From a virus, in IMG/VR virus record IMGVR_UViG_3300044712_000999, positions 1 to 39,422 of that record: 39,422 nucleotides of DNA. One strand, given 5' to 3'. The notes below the pieces were generated by a model. The model saw nothing but the letters and a program-made list of their open reading frames with translations, was not told where the DNA came from and ran no database searches. Positions 13,460 through 22,703 of this stretch are shown one piece after another. The first letter of the stretch is position 1; each line of letters starts with the position of its first letter. Position numbers and translations under genes: made by a program.

Positions 13460-13533
13460 CACTCCTCCTTTCGAAGAACAATTTACTCCATCCGCTTACC
13501 ATTTGGTCGTAAATAGTAAGCGGGGGCAGTAAA
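13460..13533 (-). promoter_or_regulatory. Hairpin leader with strong ribosome-binding site (copy 2 of the shared leader)
   Basis: On the minus strand CCGCTTAC and GTAAGCGG form eight perfect pairs inside an outer stem of AGTTTACT with AGTAAATT. GTTCTTCGAAAGGAGGA follows and then the start codon. The queE leader has the same order: outer stem, CCTGATAA/TTATCAGG, GTTCTTTGAGAAAGGAGGA. The stems differ in sequence but not in design. Confidence 0.6.
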
Positions 13534-13773
13534 CTATTTATTTAATAATGAAGTCTTAACAACACGATAGCCACCCGTTGTAGCTAACCCTATCATAACA
13601 CCCGCAAAACTTGATAACCAATTAACTTCAGAGCTAAAGAAGTAAGTAGCAACTAATCCTAGAACTACCGCTAATAATGGGATATAACGCGATTTAAGGC
13701 CTGCATACTTAACAGCTTCACATATACCAACAACAACAACTACAATATATCCAATTTCTATATCGCTAATCAT
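13534..13773 (-). CDS. Probable holin, 79 aa
   Basis: Three hydrophobic stretches (about 7-22, 32-47 and 52-68) separated by short charged loops, with RYIPLLAVVLGLVATYFF and a GVMIGLATTGGYRVVK C-terminus. This is the size and pattern of small phage holins that form lesions in the inner membrane for endolysin release. It lies directly after the endolysin gene. The leader shares a 17-base sequence with the one after the major capsid gene. Confidence 0.75.
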   Translation of the reverse strand: MISDIEIGYIVVVVVGICEAVKYAGLKSRYIPLLAVVLGLVATYFFSSEVNWLSSFAGVMIGLATTGGYRVVKTSLLNK

Positions 13774-13789
13774 AAATTATTTTTTAAAT

Positions 13790-13806
13790 TAATAATGCGA
13801 CCTTTA
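13790..13806 (-). repeat. 17-bp repeat straddling a stop codon, copy 1
   Basis: The minus-strand sequence TAAAGGTCGCATTATTA begins with the TAA stop of the endolysin gene and is identical to 26526-26542, where it begins with the stop of the major capsid gene. Confidence 0.8.
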
Positions 13807-14676
13807 ATCGTCGTCTTCTACAATGGTTTGATCCATTTTGTGTATAGAAGAATCGATATCAATATGTAGGTGTTTTCTTGCAATTTCAACAAATACAGGA
13901 AATTCTTTTCTTATCATAGATATTCCTAGCAACATTTTAGTTAAAGAAAAATTATCCACAATTTTTAAATCAACAGCTAAACCTCTAAGATGAGACGAAT
14001 TACTTTTTCCTCCTACTTTTTTGTTTTGTTCAACCGTTCTTAATCCTGATGTTATAATAAAAGATGTTTCTGAAAGTTCTCTCATTTTGTCAAGTATGGT
14101 CCAGAGTTTAGGTTCTAGTTTCCATTTATTAATTTCTGCTTTTGAAAAATACTTATATTCATTTATATACGGAGCAAGTCTTTTAAACGCTTCAGCAAAA
14201 TTACCATCTACTGCATCTAATTGTTCGTTTTTGTAATAAGGCATCCATTTATTACCAACAACCATTCCATCAAGAGGATCTACTATAATTTGTTTTGGAT
14301 TTTCTGCTTGAAACTTTTGAATTATTGTGTGTAAGATTTCGTGACAAAAACTTTTCCAAGTATAATCAACATTATCGTCAGCAATACTTGTAGCTAAAAA
14401 TATACCTCTAAGAGTTTTAGTTACACCAAAAGCTAACCCAAAATAAGGACCTGTTGTAAATACACCTCGATTATAAATATACATAACACAGTCAACTTTT
14501 TTATCTTCAGGCAACATTAACTTAGAAAGAGCTTCATCTTTTGGAATATCTGTATTTTTAATATCAAAAATTATCTCTATGTTGTGTTTTAAAAAATAAT
14601 CACGACACTTAATGATATCGTCTTCTATTTTAGCTACCATACTTTTATGAATATATAACTTTATTTTGTATTTCAT
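13804..14676 (-). CDS. Endolysin with two metallopeptidase-like domains, 290 aa
   Basis: The C-terminal half is an M15-type D-Ala-D-Ala/L-Ala-D-Glu peptidase: SGLRT at 210-214, SSHLRGLAVDL at 227-237 (zinc ligands His229 and Asp236) and HLHID at 269-273 (His271). The N-terminal half has an independent HExxH motif, HEILH at 112-116, with a hydrophobic core like zincin peptidases. No signal peptide is evident, so release would need the holin encoded just downstream. The double-domain layout is unusual: phage M15 lysins usually carry a cell-wall-binding domain instead. The N-terminal half may be such a targeting or second catalytic module. Confidence 0.83.
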   Translation of the reverse strand: MKYKIKLYIHKSMVAKIEDDIIKCRDYFLKHNIEIIFDIKNTDIPKDEALSKLMLPEDKKVDCVMYIYNRGVFTTGPYFGLAFGVTKTLRGIFLATSIADDNVDYTWKSFCHEILHTIIQKFQAENPKQIIVDPLDGMVVGNKWMPYYKNEQLDAVDGNFAEAFKRLAPYINEYKYFSKAEINKWKLEPKLWTILDKMRELSETSFIITSGLRTVEQNKKVGGKSNSSHLRGLAVDLKIVDNFSLTKMLLGISMIRKEFPVFVEIARKHLHIDIDSSIHKMDQTIVEDDD

Positions 14677-15098
14677 TTTGTTATTCTAAAATCTTGAGAT
14701 CTCCAAGAAACATGATAATCTCTTAGTGGATTTATTTTATAAAACTTAGCAACGACCTCTAAGTGATAAATATCTTCGTCTAAGTAATCAGGTAAAACTA
14801 AATCATCTTTTGTAAATGTATGACAACCAGTAGGAAGATTTGTTGGTATTGTTGTAAAAGTTGTTATCGTTCCATTTACAAGTGTTCTAAATAACTCACC
14901 CGTAATTTGTTCTGATTTACAATAAGAAAAAGTATATACGAGTTTGTCGCCCGGATGATATACTTTTTCAACAACATGTGGGTTTCCAACTAAAACAAAA
15001 GGCTTTTTAGGAAAGAATTCCCAATATCCTATAAGCAACGAACTAAAAGTTATTATTGTTAAACAGATATATAAATATATATGTTCCCAGCGTTTCAT
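14673..15098 (-). CDS. Membrane-anchored extracytoplasmic protein, 141 aa
   Basis: Begins MKRWEHIYLYICLTIITFSS, a single N-terminal membrane anchor (about 7-26), followed by a beta-rich domain with YHPGDKLVYTFSYCKSEQIT and Cys residues that could form a disulfide outside the membrane. ATG 15098 overlaps the upstream stop (ATGA). It overlaps the endolysin gene by four bases, so it belongs to the lysis module; a spanin-like or lysis-timing role is plausible but unproven. Confidence 0.65.
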   Translation of the reverse strand: MKRWEHIYLYICLTIITFSSLLIGYWEFFPKKPFVLVGNPHVVEKVYHPGDKLVYTFSYCKSEQITGELFRTLVNGTITTFTTIPTNLPTGCHTFTKDDLVLPDYLDEDIYHLEVVAKFYKINPLRDYHVSWRSQDFRITK

Positions 15099-15265
15099 TT
15101 TATTGCCCATACAAGTTTAGTTAGGAAGCCGACAAAAGCCACACAGATTAAAGTAATAAAAGTAAATACAATCGTCTTGACAATCATTGGAGCATATTTT
15201 TCATCTGATACTTCTCTTTCTCTATCTAATTTTGTATGTAATTCAAAAGCGTCTTTTGAGTTCAT
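15095..15265 (-). CDS. Small holin-like membrane protein, 56 aa
   Basis: A charged amphipathic N-terminus (MNSKDAFELHTKLDREREVS) precedes one transmembrane segment (about 27-50, IVKTIVFTFITLICVAFVGF). This is the architecture of XhlA-type lysis accessory proteins. The stop overlaps the next start by four bases. Together with the 79-residue holin it gives two membrane lysis proteins around the endolysin. Confidence 0.65.
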   Translation of the reverse strand: MNSKDAFELHTKLDREREVSDEKYAPMIVKTIVFTFITLICVAFVGFLTKLVWAIK

Positions 15266-15267
15266 GT

Positions 15268-17235
15268 CTATATTCCTAGTCCTTTAATAATGTCTATGTT
15301 CTTACCTTTTGGAACTGATAAAATTGTTGGTCCACTTTTAACTTCTCTTCTTAATGCTCCCTCAATTGGAGCTGGTAATAATTTTACTTCTTCCAAAACT
15401 CGTCTAATTTGATTAGCAACAGCATTCCCTTTATTTTGTTGAACTTGTTTAAGTAAGGCATTTATTTTATTCATTTCACCTTCACGAATAACAGACATTA
15501 CTTTTGCATAAGCACTTGATTGTGTTCCAAAGATTTTTCCAATAGTTTTTTCTACAACAGGATAAGCGACATTGGCGACAACAGCACCTCCTGGTCCACC
15601 AACAGCACTACCAATAGCTGTTGATCCAAGACGAGCTCCTTCACTTGTTAACATTGAACTTAAGTTTTGATTATATACTGATTTTTCATGAATAGCATCT
15701 AGAAAATCCATAACTCCATGATATCTAGAAAGAAGTTGATTAATTTGTTTATTTACTCCGCCATAAGGCCCAACACTATCATTAATAAACTCTCCTAAAC
15801 CATGATAGATATTGCGATACGCATTTCTAACGGTGGCATCTGTCTCATTCTGGAATCTTGCCTTAACTCCTGCGGCAACTTGCTTAGCATTGAGTGTAAT
15901 TAGATCAACATCTGTTGTTCCAAGTGCTTTAAACCAATCATCAACAACTTTGATAACTTTTTGTTTTTCAAGAGGATCTTTTACCCAAGTTTCAACATTT
16001 GCTAAAACTCTTTCTTTAACAGGCTTAAGATCTGGTATTTTTATATTATTACTTGCAATATCGGTCCCACGAGCCGCACCTAATGTATCCATTGAATCTT
16101 GAAGTAATGTAGTTGCCTCAGTTGCGTCATATCTTCCGTTTTTTATTTCAGGCATCAAACCAGAATCGAGTGATTCTTTCATTCCTATTGCATGATCTTT
16201 TAAGATATTACGCCCTGAAACTGTTGAAGATAAAGACTTTTCATAGTCTTCAGAAAGTGCTTTTTTAACTATATTCATTGTGTCATTTGTTATACCTCTT
16301 GCTTTAGCTAAAACAGCACCAAGTGTTCCAAAAATAGCACCTCCAGCACCTCCAGTAACACCTCCAATCAATGAATCAACTGCAATTTTTGTAGCAGAAT
16401 TTCCTTCTGCCGCAGAAGTTCCTCCGCCATACATAAGACCTGAAAGAGCACCAATACCAGATGCTTTTGCTATTTGTGGTAAGACTGGTTTTGCATATTT
16501 AAGACCTTGTAATGCGGCCTCTGTTCCAACCTTAGTTCCTCCTCCGCCTACAAGATAAGAACTAAGTTCTAGCCCAGCCCCAACTGATTCTTTAAGATCT
16601 TGACCCATATTTCCAGTATTTCCAACAGGTTTAACTTCTCCTAAAAGACTACCAGAAAATGGTTGAGTTTGTTCTTTTCCTAGTGCTATTTGACCAGCAT
16701 TTACTAAGTTTGTAGCTAAACGAGCAGGCGTTTTAAGTAATCCTCTTACTACTTCTTTACCAAAAGATACCTTCTCTTCGCCTTGTGCGGGCACTACTTC
16801 AGATGTTTTAATTGATATTTCAGGTTTTTGTTCACTTTGTCCAGATAAATCTTTATAATACTGAGAAACTTTTTGAACATAAGAAGGAACATCGAATTGA
16901 ACACCTTTGTCGTTTGTTCCTTTGAATCCTTCTTTGTAAGCATCTGGTTTTCCTTCACCAGCATTCCACATACTGGCGATTTGCGCAGGATTAAAACCAG
17001 CATCTTTTTTTTCTTTTGCAAATGAATAAGCTATTTTATTTTGATTTTCAATTGTTGGTTGTGCGTTTGCGTCTCCTAGATATTTCTGAGCATAATTCTT
17101 ATATGTATCAGGCATGAATTGATAGGCCCCAAACTCACCAGAAGCACCTTTTTTGTTATAAGTGTCTCCTTCTCCAGTTTCAGCTTTTTTAATTGCTTGA
17201 ACTAAACTTTTTACTTTTGGGTCTATTGTATCCAT
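15268..17235 (-). CDS. Virion ejection protein with N-terminal lytic transglycosylase-like domain, 655 aa
   Basis: Residues 10-110 look like an SLT/goose-type lysozyme: KKAETGEG with candidate catalytic Glu19, GAYQFMP at 36-42 and IASMWNAG at 86-93. The middle (about 225-310) is long, Gly/Ala-rich and hydrophobic, with a second such stretch near 540-570, as in internal virion proteins that line a channel through the cell envelope. The rest is helical. Position after the nozzle/adaptor genes and before lysis genes fits a T7 gp16-like or P22 ejection protein that locally opens the wall during DNA entry. A tape-measure role is less likely in a podovirus-like gene order. Confidence 0.78.
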   Translation of the reverse strand: MDTIDPKVKSLVQAIKKAETGEGDTYNKKGASGEFGAYQFMPDTYKNYAQKYLGDANAQPTIENQNKIAYSFAKEKKDAGFNPAQIASMWNAGEGKPDAYKEGFKGTNDKGVQFDVPSYVQKVSQYYKDLSGQSEQKPEISIKTSEVVPAQGEEKVSFGKEVVRGLLKTPARLATNLVNAGQIALGKEQTQPFSGSLLGEVKPVGNTGNMGQDLKESVGAGLELSSYLVGGGGTKVGTEAALQGLKYAKPVLPQIAKASGIGALSGLMYGGGTSAAEGNSATKIAVDSLIGGVTGGAGGAIFGTLGAVLAKARGITNDTMNIVKKALSEDYEKSLSSTVSGRNILKDHAIGMKESLDSGLMPEIKNGRYDATEATTLLQDSMDTLGAARGTDIASNNIKIPDLKPVKERVLANVETWVKDPLEKQKVIKVVDDWFKALGTTDVDLITLNAKQVAAGVKARFQNETDATVRNAYRNIYHGLGEFINDSVGPYGGVNKQINQLLSRYHGVMDFLDAIHEKSVYNQNLSSMLTSEGARLGSTAIGSAVGGPGGAVVANVAYPVVEKTIGKIFGTQSSAYAKVMSVIREGEMNKINALLKQVQQNKGNAVANQIRRVLEEVKLLPAPIEGALRREVKSGPTILSVPKGKNIDIIKGLGI

Positions 17236-17241
17236 ATTATT

Positions 17242-18573
17242 TTACCATGTTTCAGCAAAACCTCCACCACTTTGATTAAAAGTTGGTGTCTTTGTGTATT
17301 CTTGAATCTTTGTATTCATAAGCTCGTTAGCAATACGAATAGAAGATTGAAGTTGTGCTGGAGTCATATTATCTGGTAATAATTCTTTTGCTGTTGCTCT
17401 AGTTCCATCTGTGGATGTTCCTCCTCCAAGTATCTTAGCAAGTTCATCTCTAACATTACTTAATGCTATTTCATATGCCTGTAAAGGACCAGAACCAAGA
17501 GCACTTGCAACTGCGTTAATTCCTTTGTTTATTAGAGGAATACCATATTGAGCTGAAAGCTTTTGAAACTCAATGCTTAGTGTGTTCATATGTTCTTTAA
17601 CTGTTTCAGCTTGTTTTGTAAGTTGTCCTCCAGTTGTTCCTGTTTGCAATGTTGAAGCTCCTTGCGCTTCTGCTAGTGCGTCAGATTGTTGTATATTAAA
17701 ATCAGGACCAAGTGCCGCAAGAACATCTTGTGCCGCTTTCGGACCAAAACCAGAAAGTTGAGAAATACCTGTTGAATATCCCATGTTTCCTGATCTAATT
17801 TGTTGAACAATGTTTTGAACCGAAGTTTCATATGTTCCGCCTGGTTGCCCAGAAATAGGTAATCCTGTTGTTGGATCAAGATATTGATTAGAATAAGGCA
17901 CTTGTTGAGGTTGTAATAAACCAGCGGCACTCGTCATTCCAGAAATTGTCTGACCTCTTTCTTCTAAGGCATTAGCTAATCCAGTTTGTAATGCTCTTTC
18001 TTTCTCAGCAGAAGCTTGTTGAACAACTTGTGCTCGTCCTTGTTGAAATTCTAAAGGTATCGGATCGCTCTTAATATCAGCAATCTTTTGAGATGTTCCA
18101 GTTTGAAACTTAGTAAGGTCTTCCCGAGCTTTATTCACACCTTCTGAACCTTCTTCCATTTTCTGTAGAAGTTGGCTGATTAAACCAGGATAAGTAATTT
18201 TACCTGCGTCGTTTATTTTAGGTTGTTCTCTCATTGTGGATGTTTCTACTTTAGGAGCATTAACTTCTTTCATACCAGCAGATCTTCCTTCATTTGTTAA
18301 AAGTCCTGTATTTCTATCATAATACTGAGGTTGAGCAGGTGGTGTTATTATACCTGGAGTATTTACTGTGTTTTGTTTTGTGGGAGTCGGAGCTTGTGGT
18401 TTAGCATAACTTTGAGTTCCAGAACTTCCATATTTATCAAGTGGAACTACAGGATTTACATAATCAACATCTCCGTATTTAGGAGTAGTATCTTTTTTCT
18501 TTATTGAAAAACCTTGTGTATTAAAACCAAGTGGATTCGACCCTACTAGATTAAACTTTACATTTAATGACAT
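17242..18573 (-). CDS. Probable internal virion / ejection protein, 443 aa
   Basis: The first 100 residues are Pro, Gln and Thr-rich and probably disordered; residues 125-215 are a long Gln/Glu/Lys-rich helical region; the C-terminal third is Ala/Leu-rich with LPDNMTPAQLQSSIRIANEL near the end. No enzyme motif is seen. It is adjacent to the 655-residue muralytic protein and separated from it by only six bases, which fits a pair of ejection proteins. Confidence 0.62.
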   Translation of the reverse strand: MSLNVKFNLVGSNPLGFNTQGFSIKKKDTTPKYGDVDYVNPVVPLDKYGSSGTQSYAKPQAPTPTKQNTVNTPGIITPPAQPQYYDRNTGLLTNEGRSAGMKEVNAPKVETSTMREQPKINDAGKITYPGLISQLLQKMEEGSEGVNKAREDLTKFQTGTSQKIADIKSDPIPLEFQQGRAQVVQQASAEKERALQTGLANALEERGQTISGMTSAAGLLQPQQVPYSNQYLDPTTGLPISGQPGGTYETSVQNIVQQIRSGNMGYSTGISQLSGFGPKAAQDVLAALGPDFNIQQSDALAEAQGASTLQTGTTGGQLTKQAETVKEHMNTLSIEFQKLSAQYGIPLINKGINAVASALGSGPLQAYEIALSNVRDELAKILGGGTSTDGTRATAKELLPDNMTPAQLQSSIRIANELMNTKIQEYTKTPTFNQSGGGFAETW

Positions 18574-18596
18574 ATTTTTATTTGATTAATTAATAA

Positions 18597-19505
18597 TTAT
18601 GTTAAATTCTGTGGAAAAAGATTTGGATTCATATGTTGTGGTCTCCGACCAAGATTAACATCCACACTCTTTTGTCCACTATATTCAGCAAGCCTTTCTT
18701 CTCCTTCTGTATATAAATCTCTAAACTGTTGTGCTTTTACTTTATCTGGATTAATTGATGAAAAATATATCATTAAAGGTCTATATACTAAGAGATCATG
18801 AAAATCCTCCATAATTAACGGCATTTGGCCTATTGTGTGAGGAATTAGTGTAGCTGTTTCATTTGTTGATGGATAGACATTTCTTAAAGTTAATGCTGTT
18901 GCAGAAGCAATCGAAGCTATTTGATACCAGTTATTATCACCTTTTGGAGCTGTTGGTTTTAACCAAAGATTTAGATTTGCAACACTTCCTGCGGCAGATA
19001 AATAATTAGCAAGCCAACCTGTTCCATCTCCAACAACAGCTTTACTATTTTCAGTCATCGTAACTGTGCCTGTTGTGTAGTCGTTAAAAGTTAAATCGGG
19101 AACTCTAATTTTATAATTATAAGTTATTGTATTATCTGCAGTTGATGGAATAGGCCAAATGTTTACTTTTCCGTTATATATAAAGTAATTCACAGGAATA
19201 TCCGCATAGTAAGGAAAAACATTTAATTCGTCCCATTCTCGCCTTGTAAGAATTTCAGTAAGTGTCCATTTTAATGTCCCAATAGTAATTGTAACTGATT
19301 TCATTTTCGAGTAATTTGCAGGCAAATCATAATCTTGTTGCTGTGAAACAGTAAGTGCGGTAGAGGTAAACTCATTATCAAAATACTTCTGTAAAAGATA
19401 ACGATGGGCATCGTTTATCATTTGTTCACCTAACAACTTGTTAGTGTTTGATGTGTTTTGTGAAAAACTTTGGAATAATGATGAAAGTGTTTGAAATGAT
19501 TTCAT
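18597..19505 (-). CDS. Phage adaptor / head-tail connector-like protein, 302 aa
   Basis: Begins MKSFQTLSSLFQ. A helical start (MINDAHRYLLQKYFDNEF) is followed by DYDLPANYSKMKSVTITIG, then VNYFIYNGKVNIWPIPST, segments recalled from podovirus adaptor proteins that sit between portal and tail nozzle. A beta insertion (TTGTVTMTENSKAVVGDGTG) follows. ATG 19505 overlaps the upstream stop (ATGA); a start at 19535 would intrude into that gene. Confidence 0.7.
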   Translation of the reverse strand: MKSFQTLSSLFQSFSQNTSNTNKLLGEQMINDAHRYLLQKYFDNEFTSTALTVSQQQDYDLPANYSKMKSVTITIGTLKWTLTEILTRREWDELNVFPYYADIPVNYFIYNGKVNIWPIPSTADNTITYNYKIRVPDLTFNDYTTGTVTMTENSKAVVGDGTGWLANYLSAAGSVANLNLWLKPTAPKGDNNWYQIASIASATALTLRNVYPSTNETATLIPHTIGQMPLIMEDFHDLLVYRPLMIYFSSINPDKVKAQQFRDLYTEGEERLAEYSGQKSVDVNLGRRPQHMNPNLFPQNLT

Positions 19506-20125
19506 TTTATTATAATTGTTCCTGATATTCGCCAAAACTCGGCGACAGTAACTGTTAATGTTAATAATCCATCTTTATAAGTATCTAAAACCAAAGAAGC
19601 AACTGTTGTTCCTGTGTCATCTACAACTAAAACTAAATGTGCAGGCGAAGCTCCAACTCTAGTATTAGCTAAACTTGTTGTATCTGTATATAGATAATTA
19701 CAACCTTGAACAAAAGGCAATCCTGTTGTTATTATATCTACGTTTGGAAATATTCCTTGAAATTGATAACAAGTTCCAAAAGTTACTTCACCGTCAACCG
19801 TTGCTCTTTTACTTACAGGATTTCCTTCTGAATTGTTTGCCGCAAATCCTTTAAAAGTAATGTTAGTTGGATTTACGACGTTTCTAAGTTGAAAAGTTAA
19901 AGATGCTGGATCTGGATCTCCTGTCTGCCAAAACAAATCAAGTAAACCAATATAACGAACACCATTAATTAGATTTTCTTCATTAATTTTAACTGAATCA
20001 ATTCCATTATGAGTATGAGTAGGAACTTGAGCAACATTATATTTTGTTCCTAGTTTATTATAAACCTCTGTTGCGATTGTTCTCGCTCTGTTGTCTATTA
20101 AGCTTTGTAGTTTTAATGGGTCCAT
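19502..20125 (-). CDS. Tail-associated structural protein, 207 aa
   Basis: An N-terminal helix (MDPLKLQSLIDNRARTIATE) is followed by VAQVPTHTHNGIDSVKIN, a motif common in phage tail and fibre-associated proteins, and then a beta-rich body. It is placed between nozzle and adaptor genes with one-base or overlapping junctions, so it is likely a tail component. Confidence 0.62.
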   Translation of the reverse strand: MDPLKLQSLIDNRARTIATEVYNKLGTKYNVAQVPTHTHNGIDSVKINEENLINGVRYIGLLDLFWQTGDPDPASLTFQLRNVVNPTNITFKGFAANNSEGNPVSKRATVDGEVTFGTCYQFQGIFPNVDIITTGLPFVQGCNYLYTDTTSLANTRVGASPAHLVLVVDDTGTTVASLVLDTYKDGLLTLTVTVAEFWRISGTIIIK

Positions 20126-20126
20126 A

Positions 20127-21923
20127 TTATCTAAATCTTATTTCCCTTAGCATGACATAGCTAGGTGTTGTTGCAGTAGACGACAATTCTGCTCTAATTT
20201 GTAACCATTGTATACTTTCAAAATTCATTGGCGAAAGATCTGAAATTAAACCAGCTGTTGCACTTGTAAATATCTCTGTAAAACTTTCGTTTAGGTTTGT
20301 TCGATAAGACAATTTAACTGATTCTCCAGAAACTAATGGTTTTCCTAATTTATATTCTATATTACTAAATGTATTTTTTGTAAGAAAAGACCCAAGAGGA
20401 ATAATGTCTGCGTCGATTCTAGTTTCAAAATTAATATATGGTGTTGCTGAAGTATAATCTATCCCTGTAGTAGCTCCTGAAACCCACATAGAAAAAATAC
20501 CATCACCTGTTGGAAACGAATTTCCCATTGGACACATTGTTGGCACTGTGCCTGTGTAAGTTCCAAAAGAAAGAGAATTACTTAATCTTAATGCCTGAGT
20601 ATCTAAATCAATAGCCCAAATACCAGCAAAGTTATTTATTGCAGTTGAGGAATTATTTGTAGCAGAAATTGAGAAATATAGTTGATTTTTCATATATATT
20701 CCCCATCCCCATACATAGTAAGGTTCCACATCTCCTGATAGAGAATCAGGAAACTTTTTAAATAACTCAACGTTAGCTCCATTTGTTATATATATTCTAC
20801 CTCTCTTTCCTGCAAAAATATAAGCATTTGAATTGGTTGAAACAATACATTTAATAAATGATTCAGCTACAACTAATGGATAATTAAACGAAGGACTTAT
20901 TCTATCCCAAGGATAAACAAAGTTTTCTATTCCACCTACAAGTAAAGTAACTCCAAGTTGAGCTAAACAAGTAGCTGAATCATTGCTTGGTAAAACTAAA
21001 GCAGAATCATTGTAGGTATAAGTAGGTGCACTTGTTGGGTCAAAAACAGAACCAGCATTTTCTAGTATTGAGCCTACTGTCTGATTATTGCAGAAATAAA
21101 TAGCATCATCGGTTGCGGCAAGAGCTCTATGTCCTCTAGGTGCGGCACTTGTTGATTTCCAAGCATAAACCCAACCACTGCTTGGTCTACCTGAGAGTAT
21201 GTAATTAATTGAAAGATAATCTATTTTACCGGACATAAATGCAAATAAATATCCTTTCCAAATTACAATACCTGTATTTTGACTACCAGATGAAGTAGAA
21301 TGTAAAAGATTTCCTAGAAACTGAACACTATTTATTGCAACAGTTCCACCAATTCCAGAAAATACAATAGGATTAATAGACCACACAAGGCCGTCACTAC
21401 ATAAAATAATTGTGTAATTATAAGTTGAACCAACAGGTGTTCCAATTAATGGTGCAGGAGCTGAAACTGAATCTGTGGGCGTGCCAAAAGTTGAAACAGA
21501 ATAAGTTCCCGTTCTATCGGTAGTAACATCTAATAAAGTATTTAAAAGCGAATCATCATAAAGTTTAAAGGTTGTTGGTGTTATATCCCCTACATAATAG
21601 GTTTGACCTGCTGTTCCTGAACCAGCCCCTGATACTGTTATTATGGTTAACGCCATTCCGTTATAAAATCCTGTAGTAGAAGCAACAGTAAATATATCTG
21701 TAGCATCGTCAGATGAAAAAGCAATACTTGTATGTCCAGATGGTGGTAAAGTTAAACTTTTATTAGCAAACATAACACTGGCTTGTTTTGGAGTAGAAAT
21801 TATATTAGCATTTCTCATATCAGCAATCCCTTCATACGCAGAATCAGCAATCCCTTTTTCAAAACCATCTATTATGATTTCTGGTAACCCTGTTTGTATA
21901 TTTTTATCAAATCTGTATGACAT
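20127..21923 (-). CDS. Tail nozzle-like beta-propeller protein, 598 aa
   Basis: The opening segment LPEIIIDGFEKGIADSAYEGIADMRNANI is typical of podovirus tail proteins related to T7 gp12 and P22 gp10 families. Repeated blades with aromatic and Gly pairs follow (for example GYLFAFMSGKIDYLS, NAYIFAGKRGRIYITNG, NQLYFSISATNN), consistent with a beta-propeller. The C-terminus has an FESIQWLQIRAEL strand pair. Size and location beside the adaptor support a tail hub or nozzle role. A receptor-binding fibre is the alternative. Confidence 0.72.
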   Translation of the reverse strand: MSYRFDKNIQTGLPEIIIDGFEKGIADSAYEGIADMRNANIISTPKQASVMFANKSLTLPPSGHTSIAFSSDDATDIFTVASTTGFYNGMALTIITVSGAGSGTAGQTYYVGDITPTTFKLYDDSLLNTLLDVTTDRTGTYSVSTFGTPTDSVSAPAPLIGTPVGSTYNYTIILCSDGLVWSINPIVFSGIGGTVAINSVQFLGNLLHSTSSGSQNTGIVIWKGYLFAFMSGKIDYLSINYILSGRPSSGWVYAWKSTSAAPRGHRALAATDDAIYFCNNQTVGSILENAGSVFDPTSAPTYTYNDSALVLPSNDSATCLAQLGVTLLVGGIENFVYPWDRISPSFNYPLVVAESFIKCIVSTNSNAYIFAGKRGRIYITNGANVELFKKFPDSLSGDVEPYYVWGWGIYMKNQLYFSISATNNSSTAINNFAGIWAIDLDTQALRLSNSLSFGTYTGTVPTMCPMGNSFPTGDGIFSMWVSGATTGIDYTSATPYINFETRIDADIIPLGSFLTKNTFSNIEYKLGKPLVSGESVKLSYRTNLNESFTEIFTSATAGLISDLSPMNFESIQWLQIRAELSSTATTPSYVMLREIRFR

Positions 21924-21925
21924 AT

Positions 21926-22693
21926 TTATACATTGGTATCTAAACTTTTAATGTTGGCTATTAAATTTGTATCTATACTTTTTATATTTGCTTTTAGGTT
22001 GGTGTTGTAGGATTTTAGATTAGCTGGACCAACGGCTGGAGCAAGTAAAGCACCAACCCAACCAGCCCAATCTGAAGATGTTGCCCTTGGTAAATCTCCA
22101 GTGGTAGCTCCGACTGCACCAGAACCTGCAAGTGTTCCAGTTCCTGCTCCGATTTGTCCTCCATTACCTGCCGAAGTTCCACCTTCAATTTGTTCTACTA
22201 TACTTGTTAAATTACTATTAACGATAGTGTAAGAACCAACAGTTGATGAATCAACTCCTTGTGCAACAGCAACTAAAATTACTTCTCCGGGAATAGTGGT
22301 ATTTACAGAACTTATGGAATAAGTTGTTCCCGCAGAACCAGTATTTGAACCAGTTACATCAAAGGGAACGCCAGTAGTAATGCAACCAACAAAACCTATA
22401 ACCTGTGCTATTCCGTGGTTTGTAGCACTAATATCTATTGAACAAGTGTCAGTTCCATTTGCTCGTTTCCACCAAACATGCAACCTACATTGGTTAGTAA
22501 CATTTTGAGAATCTACTGGGGAATTAGGAGCTTGAGTCCAGTTAGCTATACTAATTGTTTCACCTATACCAGTTTCAACAATAACTACTAAAATGTCGTC
22601 ATTAGAAGTGCCGGTTGGAAGCCCCGGCACAATTGGTGACCCTGCTGCTGTATTACTTGCTATTGTTCCTACTCCTCTTATTGTTACTGCCAT
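21926..22693 (-). CDS. Virion surface / tail protein with short C-terminal repeats, 255 aa
   Basis: Ser/Thr/Gly-rich beta-sandwich-like sequence (RGVGTIASNTAAGSPIVPG start; GWVGALLAPAV near the end) similar in style to phage decoration or fibre proteins. The last 30 residues contain three near-repeats of NLKS-(Y/I/L)-(N/D)-TN, which could trimerise. It lies between the collagen-like protein gene and the nozzle gene. Confidence 0.6.
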   Translation of the reverse strand: MAVTIRGVGTIASNTAAGSPIVPGLPTGTSNDDILVVIVETGIGETISIANWTQAPNSPVDSQNVTNQCRLHVWWKRANGTDTCSIDISATNHGIAQVIGFVGCITTGVPFDVTGSNTGSAGTTYSISSVNTTIPGEVILVAVAQGVDSSTVGSYTIVNSNLTSIVEQIEGGTSAGNGGQIGAGTGTLAGSGAVGATTGDLPRATSSDWAGWVGALLAPAVGPANLKSYNTNLKANIKSIDTNLIANIKSLDTNV

Positions 22694-22703
22694 ATAATTT
22701 ATA

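Noticed and set aside
13952-13960. TTATCCACA inside the endolysin gene (and TGTGGATAA near 24782)
   Set aside because: Perfect DnaA-box matches, but within coding sequence with no promoter at the fixed spacing; probably chance in AT-rich DNA.
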